This document shows, piece by piece, positions 11,380 through 22,672 of a stretch of DNA of 64,000 nt. The DNA is taken from the NCBI RefSeq assembly GCF_000218685.1, contig NW_006763296.1:2615321-2679320 (forward strand). The letters run 5' to 3'. Source of the DNA: Serpula lacrymans var. lacrymans S7.9. Its lineage: Eukaryota; Basidiomycota; Agaricomycetes; Boletales; Serpulaceae. Position 1 is the first letter of the stretch, and each line of letters begins with the position of its first letter. The translations under genes and the position numbers were made by a program. A model generated the notes under the pieces. It made no database searches and had not been told where the DNA came from. It saw only the letters and a program-made list of their open reading frames with translations.

Positions 11380-13738
11380 AGAGGCCGGCTGTGACTTCTC
11401 GTCAGACCGAGCCAAAAGACATTACAAATGTAAATAGATATGCCTCTCTCCCTGTTGATGATTTTGATGCATGTAAAACCGATGAAAATGAAACTGCATT
11501 ATTTAAAGACGCACAAAATCTGAAACAGAAAGAGCAATCTAAAGAGGAGAGCCTGAGAGGGAAACGGGCTGAAAAGATTCCCAAAACAGAAACAACTAAG
11601 ATACAAAATGGAGCAACTCAATTGGGTAGCGCTTCTGATACTGATACCTTGACACGTTCTGAAGAGGTCAGGCACACCTCTGATAAAAGCCTAGAAGCGG
11701 CACGCAAGGTACCTAAAGGGGATAGGACCATGAAAAGCGCAGCAAAGAAGGAGACAACTGAAGTACAGAATGCGGTGACTCAATTGGGTAGCACCAATGA
11801 TACTGATACTACGACTGGCTCCAAAGTGTTACACACGAAGTGCTTAACAAAGTCTGAGGGTTCGTCGAGGTTTATAAAGAGACTTATCCAAAGACAAGTT
11901 CGAGAACGTAGTTCTGAGTAGAGGTTTTCCAACGAGAGTTGGTCTTCTTCTGAGTAGAAGTCTGATCTTAGGAGTCTAGCTTTGTAAGCGTGAACTGCGT
12001 AGAATTGTATTGGAGAATACTACTGCTGTTACATGGTATTTATAATGGAAAGGAATCAGTGATAGGAGTTAGGTCCTATCTAGGGCAGGTCCGTCTGTTG
12101 AGGACTAAGTACTATAATAGGTACTGTGAATGCGAGAGGAACGGAAGTGTACGTGAAGGAAATGAGTCATCAGTCTGATGGTATAACCAATGAGTAAAAA
12201 GAAATGAGTAGTTCTTAAATGTCCAATAGAGATCGTAACACAAAGAGGTCAGGCACACCTCTGATAAAAACCTAGAAAAAGGAAAGAGGAAAATAGTAAC
12301 AGCAGCGTGGACTCCCAAGTGGGTAGCAGAAAGGCTTAGAGACCAAAAGGAAGAAAGATCCATTGGAATCTTAAATGCCTGGACACACCATAAAAGGGGA
12401 AAAGAAGCAACAAGAGAGACAATAAAAAAACTCAATGCATTATTGTTACATGATGCTGAGTTAGCCATTCTTGAACTTCACACCCCAAAAAAGTACATTT
12501 GAGGAATGCAGGGAAACCAAATGAATATCACCTGCAGATTAACTACTCTAGACACGCAAAGATCAACAACAATCCAAGCACTGCTAGATAGCGGATGTAC
12601 AGGAAGCTGCATAGATTCTGAATTCGTAAAAAACCAAAAATACCAGACTCATAAGATACCGAGACCCATGTCAGTGTACAATGCAGATGGAACTCTAAAC
12701 AAGGATGGAGCCATCAAAGAATTCGTAGAACTCAAAATGGAAATTGATGATCATTCTGAAAGAATTCGTTTTGCTGTCACAAATCTTGGCAGTGGGAGAA
12801 TGTTCTTAGGACATGAATGGTTATCAAAGCATAATCCAAGCATTGACTGAAAAAAATTGGATATCAAGTTTGAAAGGTGTCTGGAGGAATGCAAACAAAA
12901 GATCCGACTCTCTGATCCAGAGGAAGATCCAGAAACATACTCCGAAGAAGTAGACTTCCCAGATGGGGATCAGGTAGATCTACTTAATTATGAAGAAACC
13001 GGAACTCCGGAACATCTTTACCAGGTAAGAGCTACAGGCACAACTGCACTGCACAACAACTTGCCGAAGCCGCTGGGAAAAATCAAAAGGAAGGAGGTTT
13101 TGATAAGATAGTCCCAAAATATCTCCACAATTACAAAGACTTATTTGATAAAGAGAGTTTTGACGCACTACCAGAAAGACGCAAATGGGATCATGCCATA
13201 GAACTGATCCCAGGGGAACACAAACTAGATTGCAAAGTGTACCCTTTAGTGTTAGGAGAGCAACAGCAATTGGATGAGTTCATTAAAGAAATTTAGAATC
13301 AGGCAGAATATGCCCCTCTAAATCCCCATTTGCTTCACATTCTTCTTCGTAAAAAAGAAAGATGGAAAACTCAGACCAGTACAAGGCTATCAAAAACTGA
13401 ACGATATTACCATCAAAAATCAATATCCATTACCATTGATAAACAAATTAGTGGATAAACTACGTGGAGCCAAATACTTCACAAAGTTAGATATACAATG
13501 GGGATACAACAACATTCAAATCGTAGAAGGAGACAAAGAGAAAGCAGCTTTCAGAACAAATAGAGGGCTGTACAAACAATTAGTCATGTTCTTTGGGCTC
13601 ACAAATTCACCAGCAACTTTTCAAACGATGATGAATGCACTATTTAAAGATCTGATCAATGAAGGAAAGGTTGTAATATACCTTGACAACATCATGATCT
13701 TTACAACAACCATCAAGGAACATCGGGCAATGACACGC
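11376..13738 (+). pseudogene. pol (protease and RT) of element B, degenerate
   Basis: After the -1 overlap comes a Thr/Ser/Lys-rich linker with an internally duplicated segment (the NAVTQLGSTNDTDT-like unit occurs twice). Protease has LLDSGCTGSCIDSEFV near 12590 and GSGRMFLGHEWLSKHN. RT has NKLVDKLRGAKYFTKLDIQW and again YLDN in place of YLDD. Defects include a TGA near 12499, TGG to TGA at about 12848, and frameshifts near 13080 and 13290-13340. RT ends at 13738 where X3 begins. Confidence 0.85.
11665..12276 (+). repeat. Direct repeat bracketing a non-coding insert in element B
   Basis: A ~33 bp segment starting GAGGTCAGGCACACCTCTGA occurs near 11665 and again near 12244. Element A has only one equivalent. 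The stretch between ends with about 320 bp (11920-12243) that has no coding sense and no similarity to A; it contains a repeated TTCTGAGTAGA. It may be a remnant of another insertion or a slippage product. Confidence 0.55.
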
Positions 13739-15311
13739 TGTCGATGATGAGAACTGCAGTTAGAAAACCACACACAAAACAAACTAACACACAATCCTCC
13801 CAGATTCCATGGAACTTGCTTATGGGCTTTGCCTCCTAGAACAGTGGAGTGGTCTGGTTGTTTGTGGGGTGGTACGTATAAAGATCCTTCAAAGTAAAAC
13901 CCAGAAGTGTATGAGTGTGGGTTTTGAGGAGGAGGGATAGTTGAATTTATAGAAGGATAGGGGCTTTGTGACGAGTATAGACGAGCACTACCTTGCTAAT
14001 CGTAGCACAAGGTAGGTTTGAGAACGACAATATGACGAGGTTCCCAGTGATAGCAGGCTCCTGACGCACAAACTGTAGTGCTCAGAAGGACTCTAATTGA
14101 AAGGGATGACAATGACTTCAAAAGTGGGAAGTGACGATGACAGCAGTTGACAGTGGTAAAAGTGGGAAGTGTTGTGACCACACTGGATCACAAGTAGCAG
14201 AGTAGTGAACTTGAGAGTAGAGAAGAAGTCTGGATTGGAGTTCTTGTTTTTTTTACAAGGTAAAATACAGGGGTTTATATAGTAAAAGAAAAGTAGGCTA
14301 TGCACAGTATAGCTGTGCAAAAAGAATGAGAAAGAATATGAAGGAAGGAATGTACGCTGACAAATCCTGCGTAGGTAGTACAGGATAAGATTGTCAAAAA
14401 AAGGAAAAGAAAGGGATAGAAGAATAAATGCTGTGAGTAATGTCACAGGTTTGTACAGCCATAAAGTAAAGTCCAATAGCAAAAAGAGAGCAGGAAAATC
14501 ATGATGTCATGGGAAGATGCAGTAAAAAAAGGGCAAGGCAAAACACTATCAGTATCAACACAGTTCCTTTATTGTCAGTCAGGCATTCTAAAAAAATATG
14601 TGTCCATAAAAATGATTCAAAAATCAAAAATAATTGCACTGTAAATGAATGTTCTGCTGAAGAAAAAGAAACTGGAGCCACCGGTCCACCACCTAGTCCA
14701 AATCCGACAGTTCCATGGCCTTACCAATGGACTGGTTGTGTTGGACCACCTGATCAAACGAGGGAGGGAGAGGAGTAGTTCCAATTTGGAACAAGTGAGT
14801 CCCAGGCAGTGTGTGATAGGTGTAGCTGTAGCGAAGACAATGGACAAAAGATAAGTGTACCCAAGTGAATGGGACAGCAATGAACATGGGCAACGCAAGG
14901 GGATGAACCTTCTCCAGCTCAAAAACTACCCACCCCCGCTCCAACCAGGCAAGACGAGCGACCAATGTTTTGATAGTATATGATGGCAGATCGACATTAT
15001 GAAGATGGACCTGTTGCCCTATTTGGACCGGCCGCCGGGGCTTTTCTGATATCAGCAGTGGCACGTGGTAGTTGACAGATCGGCAACGGAAGCGGATAGG
15101 AAGTGGTGATATCAGAAATGGTGGGGGAGAAAAAAAGATGAGGAGGAGGAGGGTGGAGGTGACGGAAAAGTGGATTAGAATGGGGATCCAGAAACGACCG
15201 TCAGGTGAGAATAAAAAGGAGAGGAAGGGGCCCATGGTGGGGCTAGGCAAAGGAAGGGGAGTAAGGGAAACGACAAAAGCGAGGGCGCAATGCAATATGT
15301 AGCCAGTGGCA
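13739..15311 (-). repeat. LTR-like repeat X, copy X3 (minus orientation)
   Basis: This is the reverse complement of X1 from 5657 back to about 4085, almost identical by eye over about 1.57 kb. It starts TGTCGATG at 13739 and lacks the last 235 bp of X (the TGTCATGC side), ending where chromovirus integrase sequence begins. X1 and X3 thus form a long, highly similar inverted repeat around 5658-13738. Confidence 0.8.
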
Positions 15312-15795
15312 GTCTAGAAAACTGACTGAAAAGTGGATTGGCCCTTACCGGATTAAGGAAGTCAAACCCCACACAGTAGAACTGGAACTCCCAAAACGAA
15401 TGAGGGTAGTACCCACGGTCAATATTAGCCGTGTGAAACCTTACAAAGGGCCGCTGCCGGGACAGCACGTAGACCAGCCCAGTCCGGTTATAGTCATCCA
15501 GGAAGGTGAAGAAGAGTTTGAAGTTGAACGAGTGGTGGATGCATGCTTGAAGCGTGGAAAGTTAGAATTCCTAGTCCTATGGAAGGGCTATGGAGACAAG
15601 GACAGAACGTGGGAACCAGAAGCCCAACTGGACAATTCCTGCGACGCTGTTCATGAATTTTATTCTAAGAATCCCTCGGCTCCTAGGAAGCTTAGAGGCA
15701 TGGATTTGAAACTTTTTAATTCTCTTTTTCAACCTATGCCCGAAAATTTAACTACTACCTCTGGTATCTGGTCTTGCCTGGAAGTCGAGCCTTAG
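15312..15795 (+). pseudogene. Chromovirus integrase C-terminus with chromodomain (5' part missing)
   Basis: The frame is open from the X3 junction to a TAG at 15793-15795. It opens SRKLTEKWIGPYRIKEVK, which contains the GPY module of chromoviral integrases. It then has a basic linker and a chromodomain: FEVERVVDACLKRGKLEFLV followed by LWKGYGDKDRTWEPEAQL, with the conserved aromatic W...W pattern. Chromodomains of this kind direct integration to marked chromatin. Everything upstream of the GPY module is missing. The stop lies 11 bp before the 3' LTR, the normal end of such an element. Confidence 0.9.
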
Positions 15796-15806
15796 AGGGG
15801 GGGTAG
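15795..15806 (+). promoter_or_regulatory. Polypurine tract of the chromovirus
   Basis: The purine run GAGGGGGGGTAG directly precedes the TG that opens the 3' LTR, the standard site where plus-strand DNA synthesis is primed. Confidence 0.75.
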
Positions 15807-16220
15807 TGTTGCGATAACACATTTTTGGACCTTTCCTTTAATTTTCATTCTCCTCTTCAACTTTCCTTTGTAGTTTTCACTCTGTGCCATGCAGCACTTT
15901 CCCTTTTGTTCAAACTCCTTTTTCCCACGCTGCGCTGCTTTCTTCTTATTGTTAGCTACAAGTCTCTCACGCAGTGGAGCTGGTCACACGGGCTGCGCCC
16001 AATGACATCATCAGCCACTGCCTTTAGCAACTGTATAGTACATACGTACAAACAAACCTGTAACAGTATATATACCCCAATAGATCAAGGAGACTCCTCA
16101 GCGAGTCCTCCTGTTGTATACCAACAAACTCTCTGCAGCCTAAGGGGTAACCACTCCCTCTTCACTACCTTTATAGTGTGTTCCTGTGTGTGCCAGAGTA
16201 ACTAACGCTTGGTTGTTACA
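15807..16220 (+). repeat. 3' LTR of the chromovirus
   Basis: The 414 bp run starts TGTTGCGATAACAC just after the polypurine tract and ends GGTTGTTACA, giving TG...CA ends. A TATA-like box (TATATATACCCC near 16066) sits in the expected place. No matching 5' LTR is in the window, so the age and target duplication cannot be read. Confidence 0.78.
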
Positions 16221-16815
16221 GGTCAGGCTCAGGTTTAGCTTGAGTATGCCAGCCGCCAAGCTCAGACTTGGACTCGGAGGCTCAATCGCAGTTCGGTGTG
16301 AAAATTTACCACTAGGTCACAGACAGTCCCACTGAGTGCTCAAAAGTGCTTAAGCTCGAGCTTGGGCTATATTTGAATCAAATTTTGGAATTGCTGCGGT
16401 TGCATTGTTGACTCTCAGAAATCTACTACGACCGGTTCCAACACCACCCACTGACAACTGCTCCGACTGCATCAGCAAGTGGTGGCATTAGTCTGGGTAA
16501 GCTTCAACTCATTTAGACTCGGACTCGGTCACATTGTGAATATGGTCGTTCACTGATACCATCACATTTCTAGCTTATCAAAATCAATCAGCGAACTCAT
16601 GATGAGAACGAAAACATCGTCACTGGGTCCTCAGCAGAAACCGCATCAGCAATTCCAGTTTGCTGAAAGTCGGTATCTGCAGCATCATTCTACAAAGGTT
16701 GGAGATACTCATAGGCCTTCAGGTGCGACAGCTACGTCTTTCGAGATATCTACTGTAGATGATCGCTGGCAAACGGGCGAACACGATCAAAACATTCAGT
16801 ATCAAGGTATACGCC
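16221..16815. other. Spacer between the transposon block and the JmjC gene
   Basis: The first part is low in coding potential with no repeat seen. A frame from 16599 (about 69 codons, Gln/Ser/Thr-rich) could be a first exon of the next gene, but the obvious intron (16807-16883) does not join it in frame, so I leave it out. Confidence 0.4.
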
Positions 16816-19311
16816 ATGAAATCAGCGCGTTCAGATCCGTCGCTTGTCGTTTTTGTGGGAGATAAATGTGTTTCTTCTTACAGGATGTTCTATGAGCGAA
16901 GGTCTCCACCAGTTCCTGGAATTATAGGAGACATCTGGATTGATCTTGAAGCACATCAGGCATGGTGGTTTGAAGGCGACTGGAATGAGTGGCTTGGTAA
17001 TCCCATCTTCACACCTCATCCCTTCATTCGAGACTACAAGCTTTATTGGAGCACATCACATGGATCTGTCACCTGGAGATTGCAACAGTCGATATACCGC
17101 TTGAATAAAGCAACAATTGGTGAACTAAACGGAACCCCTCTCAATAATATCACAGCTTCTCAAGCTGTTGAAGCAATTAGTGATAGTATTGCCCTCGGCA
17201 TTCCTCCAACAACTGGTAAGGCTAGGAAAAGAAAAAGAGACGACTCCCATAGTCTGGCACCGGATGCCAATTGCACAGTCCCACGTGTGTATCCCTCTAT
17301 TGTTCATTGAAACGCGCTGATATTGTACGTAGAAACAGCTAATAGAAAATCTCCATCCAAGTCTCATACTGGAAAAATCGTGCGACTTCCTCGCAGCATC
17401 CATCTTCTACCCCTCCCTCAGACGATGGCTTGCTTAATGGCCAGACCGACGCACTGTCCAACGCTCTAGAGCCCACCTTCGTTCCCACATACGATAAATC
17501 TTGGAGGAAAGATTTGTGCATCCGAGAATGCGAAGGTGTCCAGTACCCGCACGAGGCAAAAACAGTGGTTTGGTTTAATGGTTTAGAAACAGTTCTTCCT
17601 TTTTCGGCTGCCTTGGATGGAGTGGTCAAGAATGAGGTATTATATTATATATATTGGACAGTCCATACACATACTAACAATTACAACAGGATGATGACAT
17701 ATTAGCCGTGCGATATATGGTGGAACACGGTAAGGATGCAACAGCCTGCCCTCCCGGTGAACAAGACCCGCCCGTACTGGTTCTTCCACTCCCTGAAGAT
17801 CCGGAAGATGAAGAGGCCCTGTCAAGATTCTACCGTTGAATGTGCCAGTGTTTAGCCTTAGGTCAACCTGTTTTAGTACCCTGGTGTGAAGACTCGAGAA
17901 AGCCTCGTACTAAGTGGACAGAAGCTGGCCTTCGCCGCGAATTCTGTGATCTAAGACACCCAGTTATATGGCAAGGTCAGTTGAGTATATTACGGCATTC
18001 TGTGATGTTTTCTTATCACTATCAGACGCCCTCCTTCGGGCCAAGGAACGAACCGAGAGCAAAGAGTCTCTACCAAATGTCAGTCCAGATGTTGACCAGT
18101 CCGATCTGGAAACAGACGGTTATTGGTTTTCGGATTATACACCAGTAGGCAAGAAATCGCGCAGGGCGACCCAACTTCACTCGAATAATCAGAGTACCGA
18201 GATGCTGGAGTCAGAATCGTACCTGCAAGGAACCAAAGTTCATCACAGTGGACCCGTAGGTGACTGTGTGGACACGCTACAGCATCCAGAAATATGTGCC
18301 AATCTGTTGGATTCTGGTAGCGAAGAAAGGAATAGACCGTTTTTTATCCAGTGAGTTCGTCCTGGGATCGCTTCATAACTTTGATACCTAACATTCATCA
18401 TCATTATAGCATGCTTTGTGACCACTCTCACGATTTCATCAACACTGAAAGGATAAATGTCATCGACGGAAGCTCGAAGAAACCTATAGTAACCTTAGCT
18501 CCACCTGATAGCTATAATCACAATTTTCACCCGATGAACAAGTGGAAACTTATGACTGGAGCTGGATATGTCACCTTCCCTCATCATGACTCGGGCGGTT
18601 TGGCGACTTATATCATGATAAAGACTGGAATGAAGATTTGGGGTATCTTCAGGCCTAAAGAGGACCCCTCTCAGCCAGTCGAGAGTCGCAGCTCTACACA
18701 GCACCGTCTTGCTGTGACAGAAAAAATACTGAATATGGAAGATTTGGAAGCCAATTCGGATCTTTTTATATTGACGCCTGGTTCTGTCTTGTAAGTAATT
18801 TCAGTAGCTAACTGGTGGCCATTGCGTTGCACACTGACAACGTCCCCAGAATCCAACCTCCGGGAATGTTACATATGGTTTATATGCCCATCAAGAGTAT
18901 CGCCCAAGGAAGTCGTTTCCTTACATTTGACACTCTCCATCTTACCGCCTGGAGTCGCCGTGTTGAGCACAACATTGGAAGGCTCTCAACAAATGCGGAG
19001 CACGCTACAGTGGAGCGATACCTCTGTCGAACGATGTTGGCCATGAGCTTTAAAACAGGTGACATGTGTAGGTATCTCTTTTATATTCGCAAAATTTACT
19101 TTATTGAACTCTCAAAACAGGCTTACGGAAGCCATTGTGTGCCCTCGCTCTCATGTTGCTTGAACCCGACGAGTACTACCATGAAAGAATGCCAGGGGAG
19201 GCTATAGACCATGACGCAGAGTGGAAGAACGAGTTGATGGTAGCACAGTGCGCTCTCTTTGCATCCAAGCTCTTGGCCTACCTCGCAATACGTCGAACTC
19301 GCGCCTGCTAA
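16816..19311 (+). pseudogene. JmjC-type Fe(II)/2-oxoglutarate oxygenase gene with an in-frame TGA
   Basis: Exons join in frame across introns at 17287-17345, 17637-17689, 17976-18025, 18351-18409, 18791-18849 and 19059-19120. The C-terminal half is a JmjC domain. It has GYVTFPHHDSGGLATYIMIK with the HxD-type iron ligands, then KIWGIFRP for 2-oxoglutarate, then IQPPGMLHMVYMP with the distal His. JmjC enzymes usually demethylate histones or hydroxylate proteins; the substrate here is unknown. The N-terminal part (WIDLEAHQAWWFEGDWNEWL) I do not recognise. A TGA at 17837-17839 falls between SRFYR and MCQCLALGQPVLVPW in the middle of an otherwise intact frame, most simply a CGA to TGA change. The true start is uncertain (16759 and 16816 are in frame). 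It lies next to the transposon block. Confidence 0.72.
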
Positions 19312-20403
19312 AACTGCTTAGGCGTCACATTTTGGAAGATGGATCTTGGATCAATGAAGGCCGCAAAACAATTACTGTGCCAGCTGTTCCACTATCTGTC
19401 GAAATTCCCAGCCATGTAATCCCTTTCACAATGCCAGCCGGAGAACCATAGTTAATTTTCAGCGTTGTATACTAATTGTTATAAAATATCTTCATTCTGC
19501 GCTTTGATACTATTAGGACAATCTCTCCCAATTCTTTTGAAGTCGTAAAAAGTTATAATACATTTCTTATCAGATCTGAATATATGTTGCAGCAATAGAT
19601 TTAGTCTTGTATTACTTACGAATTCCGACTTCGATCACAGGCTAGAAATTCGAATCTAATGATTGCATCCCTTCTTAATTTTGTCGTCATTCCGCAATCT
19701 CATTTTATTCACAACCAAATGTTTACAAGGTTAGGGAATGTTTTACCTGATATATACCGCCTGATATCCGCTTTTCAGCTCCGACAGGTTGTGCCCCGTT
19801 TTCATGCGGATCTGGTAATTGATAATCAGACACTCACGTATACCGATGGGGAGTCCGATAATAACATTGCACGCCGTTCACCAAATGACATCTAACTGAC
19901 ACATATTGATAGTTTACTTATCAATCACTATCAGCTAATACACCTTGGTAGCCATACTGTCTCTAAATTACATGACCAGAGCAAACACGCATCAATATGT
20001 TTTGTGATTGCAGATCATATATCTGTCTGGAAAACCACGATGAATGTTTTTAGTTTACAGATCAACCACGATAATTAACTATCTTATCATAATCTTTCTG
20101 TTGTTGACTGAGCAGAGCATTGACGATCTGGCATGCTGCTAGAAATGGGGCATCTACCTGACCTGACTTGATCAACCTTGCCACTGTTAAGCCATGCTAA
20201 ACTGCAACCACTTTGATGTCCGCGTATCAACTCCGCCTGGTAATGCAAGGGTCTCCTCGTTTTCCTGATGAAATTATGATGTTTGTGCATGAATCACCAC
20301 CCTACGGTACGGCTTGTCTGCTACCCTTCCATGCCCGTGGTGTATTGATATGCGACGCAAGCGACAAATATAGACCTCTGTATACAAAAAATCCCTAAGG
20401 GAT
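19312..20403. other. Gene-free AT-rich spacer
   Basis: About 1.1 kb between two convergent genes. Only short frames without family features are present. I see no RNA gene or repeat. Confidence 0.6.
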
Positions 20404-22047
20404 TTATTCAAACTCAATGGCAGCAACATGTCTTCGCAGCCCATTGGTTACCATCTGTCGAAAGCTGGAAGAGTACTTCTTCCCAGGCCCCTGAAACCTC
20501 AGTGTAGATATTGGCTTTCCGGCCTTTTCTCGTGCCTGCAATAATCGGAGCAAGAAGTGGAAGCTGAAATGAGGCTCCTTAAAAACAAGTGTATGCAGCG
20601 TAGGCCACCATAACGTCTTGCCATATTTGTCGTTTATTCGTTGAGCCAGCCACATCATCTCATCTTGTGATTGAACTTCCGGAACTCCTAGATCCACCTC
20701 ATAACCAAAAGAGTCGTCTGCGTCAGATTCGTCCGGATGCACAATAACAGGAGGTACGCATAATGGTGGCCATTCGTAATGTTCGGTAGACGGGATTGCG
20801 TTGAGGAGAAAGGCCCTCATTACAAAGCTATCATGAGGAAGGGTGATAGACTCAACATCCTTCGGCAACACTTCAATAAGCCAGAACAGCGCATCTGCAC
20901 CACGTATGGGAAGGTCGAGAGTCAACGAACGTAACGAATGACAAATGGCGACTGGGGGATTGCGGAGGAACGGGATCCTAATATCATCTGCATATAGGTA
21001 CTTGTACATCCTATGAAACGATATATCGAGAACGAACTCTTCCAGGTTCGGCGCTGATATGGTTTTCAGAGTTACGAGTAGATTTTCAGTGACATGTCCA
21101 TAACCCGTCACTAGCAGCGAACGTAGATTGGACATGACAACTGTCCGTATAACATTAGCTCCCAAGAAGATGAAAGAATTTCGATGAAGGGTGAGATGTG
21201 TGAGAGCATGGAAATTCAGTAACACATTGCAAAATGTGTCATATCCGCCGCAGTCTGTGGACATAACCAGGGAGGACAGATTATTTCTGTGGACGGGAAT
21301 TGCGAGAGACGTTGGAAGGATATTGGTAACATTCAATGATGTTAATCTAGGAACGCCACCTGCTAGCAGTAACAGAGGGTGCGAACCGTTATCATGAGGT
21401 ATGTCGAGGGAGATATGTTGCAGATTTGGGGCATGCAGCGCTCCAAATCTAGAAAGTAAATGATCTATATCCTGGTCGGCCTTGATCGTCAGCCTATGCC
21501 AGCGATCGATGCACCATAAGGCTTCTTCAGCCATGTTATTGCCAATTACTAGTCTCTGGCGAAGATCCGTTCCATCTTCAAATAGGTAGTTGAGATGCAG
21601 ATCAACGGGCTGCGAGCCAGACCTCACAAGATACATTCCGGCAAGCGAAAGTGTAGATGAAGACGGACTGATGTGGATAGTCTTCCACATAGAAGAGGTA
21701 TTCTGAGCGATGTCTCTCCAGCGGCGCGAGACTTGAGAAACTGATAACTCAATACGGGGTACTCCATCGTACGCGTCTTTAGCTTCCTGGAAAATTGTTG
21801 ATAGCAGCTCGTTAGGAAGACGAGATATATGGTTGGATGAGGGACTCGGATTCGCATCCCTGTTGGCTTTTATACGCAGGACACACAAATCATCCTCAGC
21901 TTTGGCCAGTTCATCCAGTAATTCCAATTCTTTTGCACGCACAACTCGCAGCTGGTCCAGAAGTACCCTTTCTCGTTGAGATTTAATATCAATCTCGTCT
22001 CTGAGCGCTTCTAGTGACACTATAAATTCTTCCATTCGAGCGGCCAT
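20404..22047 (-). CDS. F-box protein with N-terminal coiled coil and leucine-rich C-terminal half
   Basis: A single exon of 547 codons. Residues 1-60 form a heptad-rich coiled coil (LLDQLRVVRAKELELLDELA). An F-box follows near residue 75 (ISRLPNELLSTIFQEA ... VSQVSRRWRDIAQNTSSMW). The rest has irregular Leu-rich segments. F-box proteins link substrates to SCF ubiquitin ligases through Skp1. The coiled-coil/F-box/no-intron layout is a hugely expanded family in mushroom-forming fungi, and partners of individual members are unknown. The frame is intact, and the ATG at 22047 is the first in frame. Confidence 0.88.
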   Translation of the reverse strand: MAARMEEFIVSLEALRDEIDIKSQRERVLLDQLRVVRAKELELLDELAKAEDDLCVLRIKANRDANPSPSSNHISRLPNELLSTIFQEAKDAYDGVPRIELSVSQVSRRWRDIAQNTSSMWKTIHISPSSSTLSLAGMYLVRSGSQPVDLHLNYLFEDGTDLRQRLVIGNNMAEEALWCIDRWHRLTIKADQDIDHLLSRFGALHAPNLQHISLDIPHDNGSHPLLLLAGGVPRLTSLNVTNILPTSLAIPVHRNNLSSLVMSTDCGGYDTFCNVLLNFHALTHLTLHRNSFIFLGANVIRTVVMSNLRSLLVTGYGHVTENLLVTLKTISAPNLEEFVLDISFHRMYKYLYADDIRIPFLRNPPVAICHSLRSLTLDLPIRGADALFWLIEVLPKDVESITLPHDSFVMRAFLLNAIPSTEHYEWPPLCVPPVIVHPDESDADDSFGYEVDLGVPEVQSQDEMMWLAQRINDKYGKTLWWPTLHTLVFKEPHFSFHFLLRLLQAREKAGKPISTLRFQGPGKKYSSSFRQMVTNGLRRHVAAIEFE

Positions 22048-22672
22048 TATCCGAGTGATGGCTTTTGAAGATGCACGGAGATGCGCGAACTACACCGAAG
22101 ATAAGCCTGCATTAATCCTGGGCAGACACCACTGTGGTATAGAAATGATACCTTTTTATTTTATAAGAGGCGACAGTGGGACGTTATACAAGAAAGAAAG
22201 AAAGAATGAATGAATGAGATCTCGGAAGCTGGAAGATAATCTTAGCAACACCAAGTAATAACTTGACAACAGTCATCACGTGCACTACATAACGCACTGC
22301 TAGGTATAGTAGTATACTTTCCTGCAGCAATAATGCCTACAACTTGCTCCGACCTAAAATTTCTGAACCATGCAGTGAGCGAAAGTGATTGCTGATTTAT
22401 TTTGGCGGAGCCTGCAGGAGCTAGAAACAAAATTGCCCGATCAGGCGTTCATAGCTCAAGCTCCAAGCCTTATTGTCAGGTTTTACCGTCATTCTCGACG
22501 AATAGACCTGCAACATACGGGTTTATGAGATAGCGAGCCCAGTAACAGATGAACTTAGCGCACCGCACCAGACAGTTCACCAATTCTGGGCGTTGGAAGA
22601 GCATATATTTTCGAGTCAAATGATACCATACTAGTAGCGATTCGAAGATTAACTTGAATTAATGGCTGAAAA
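22048..22672. other. Gene-free spacer
   Basis: No supported coding region. A short AAAG/AATG-rich microsatellite is seen near 22190-22215. Confidence 0.5.

Larger units (their letters stand above)
10258..13738 (+). mobile_element. Ty3/gypsy retroelement B, truncated, same family as A
   Basis: It starts in the gag region directly after X2 and is cut in RT at 13738 by X3 (which begins TGTCGATGATG). Gag, protease and RT are homologous to element A, with differences throughout, so A and B are separate old insertions. Stops and frameshifts are present. Between protease-linker repeats it carries about 320 bp with no similarity to A (11920-12243). No LTRs are visible. Confidence 0.9.
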
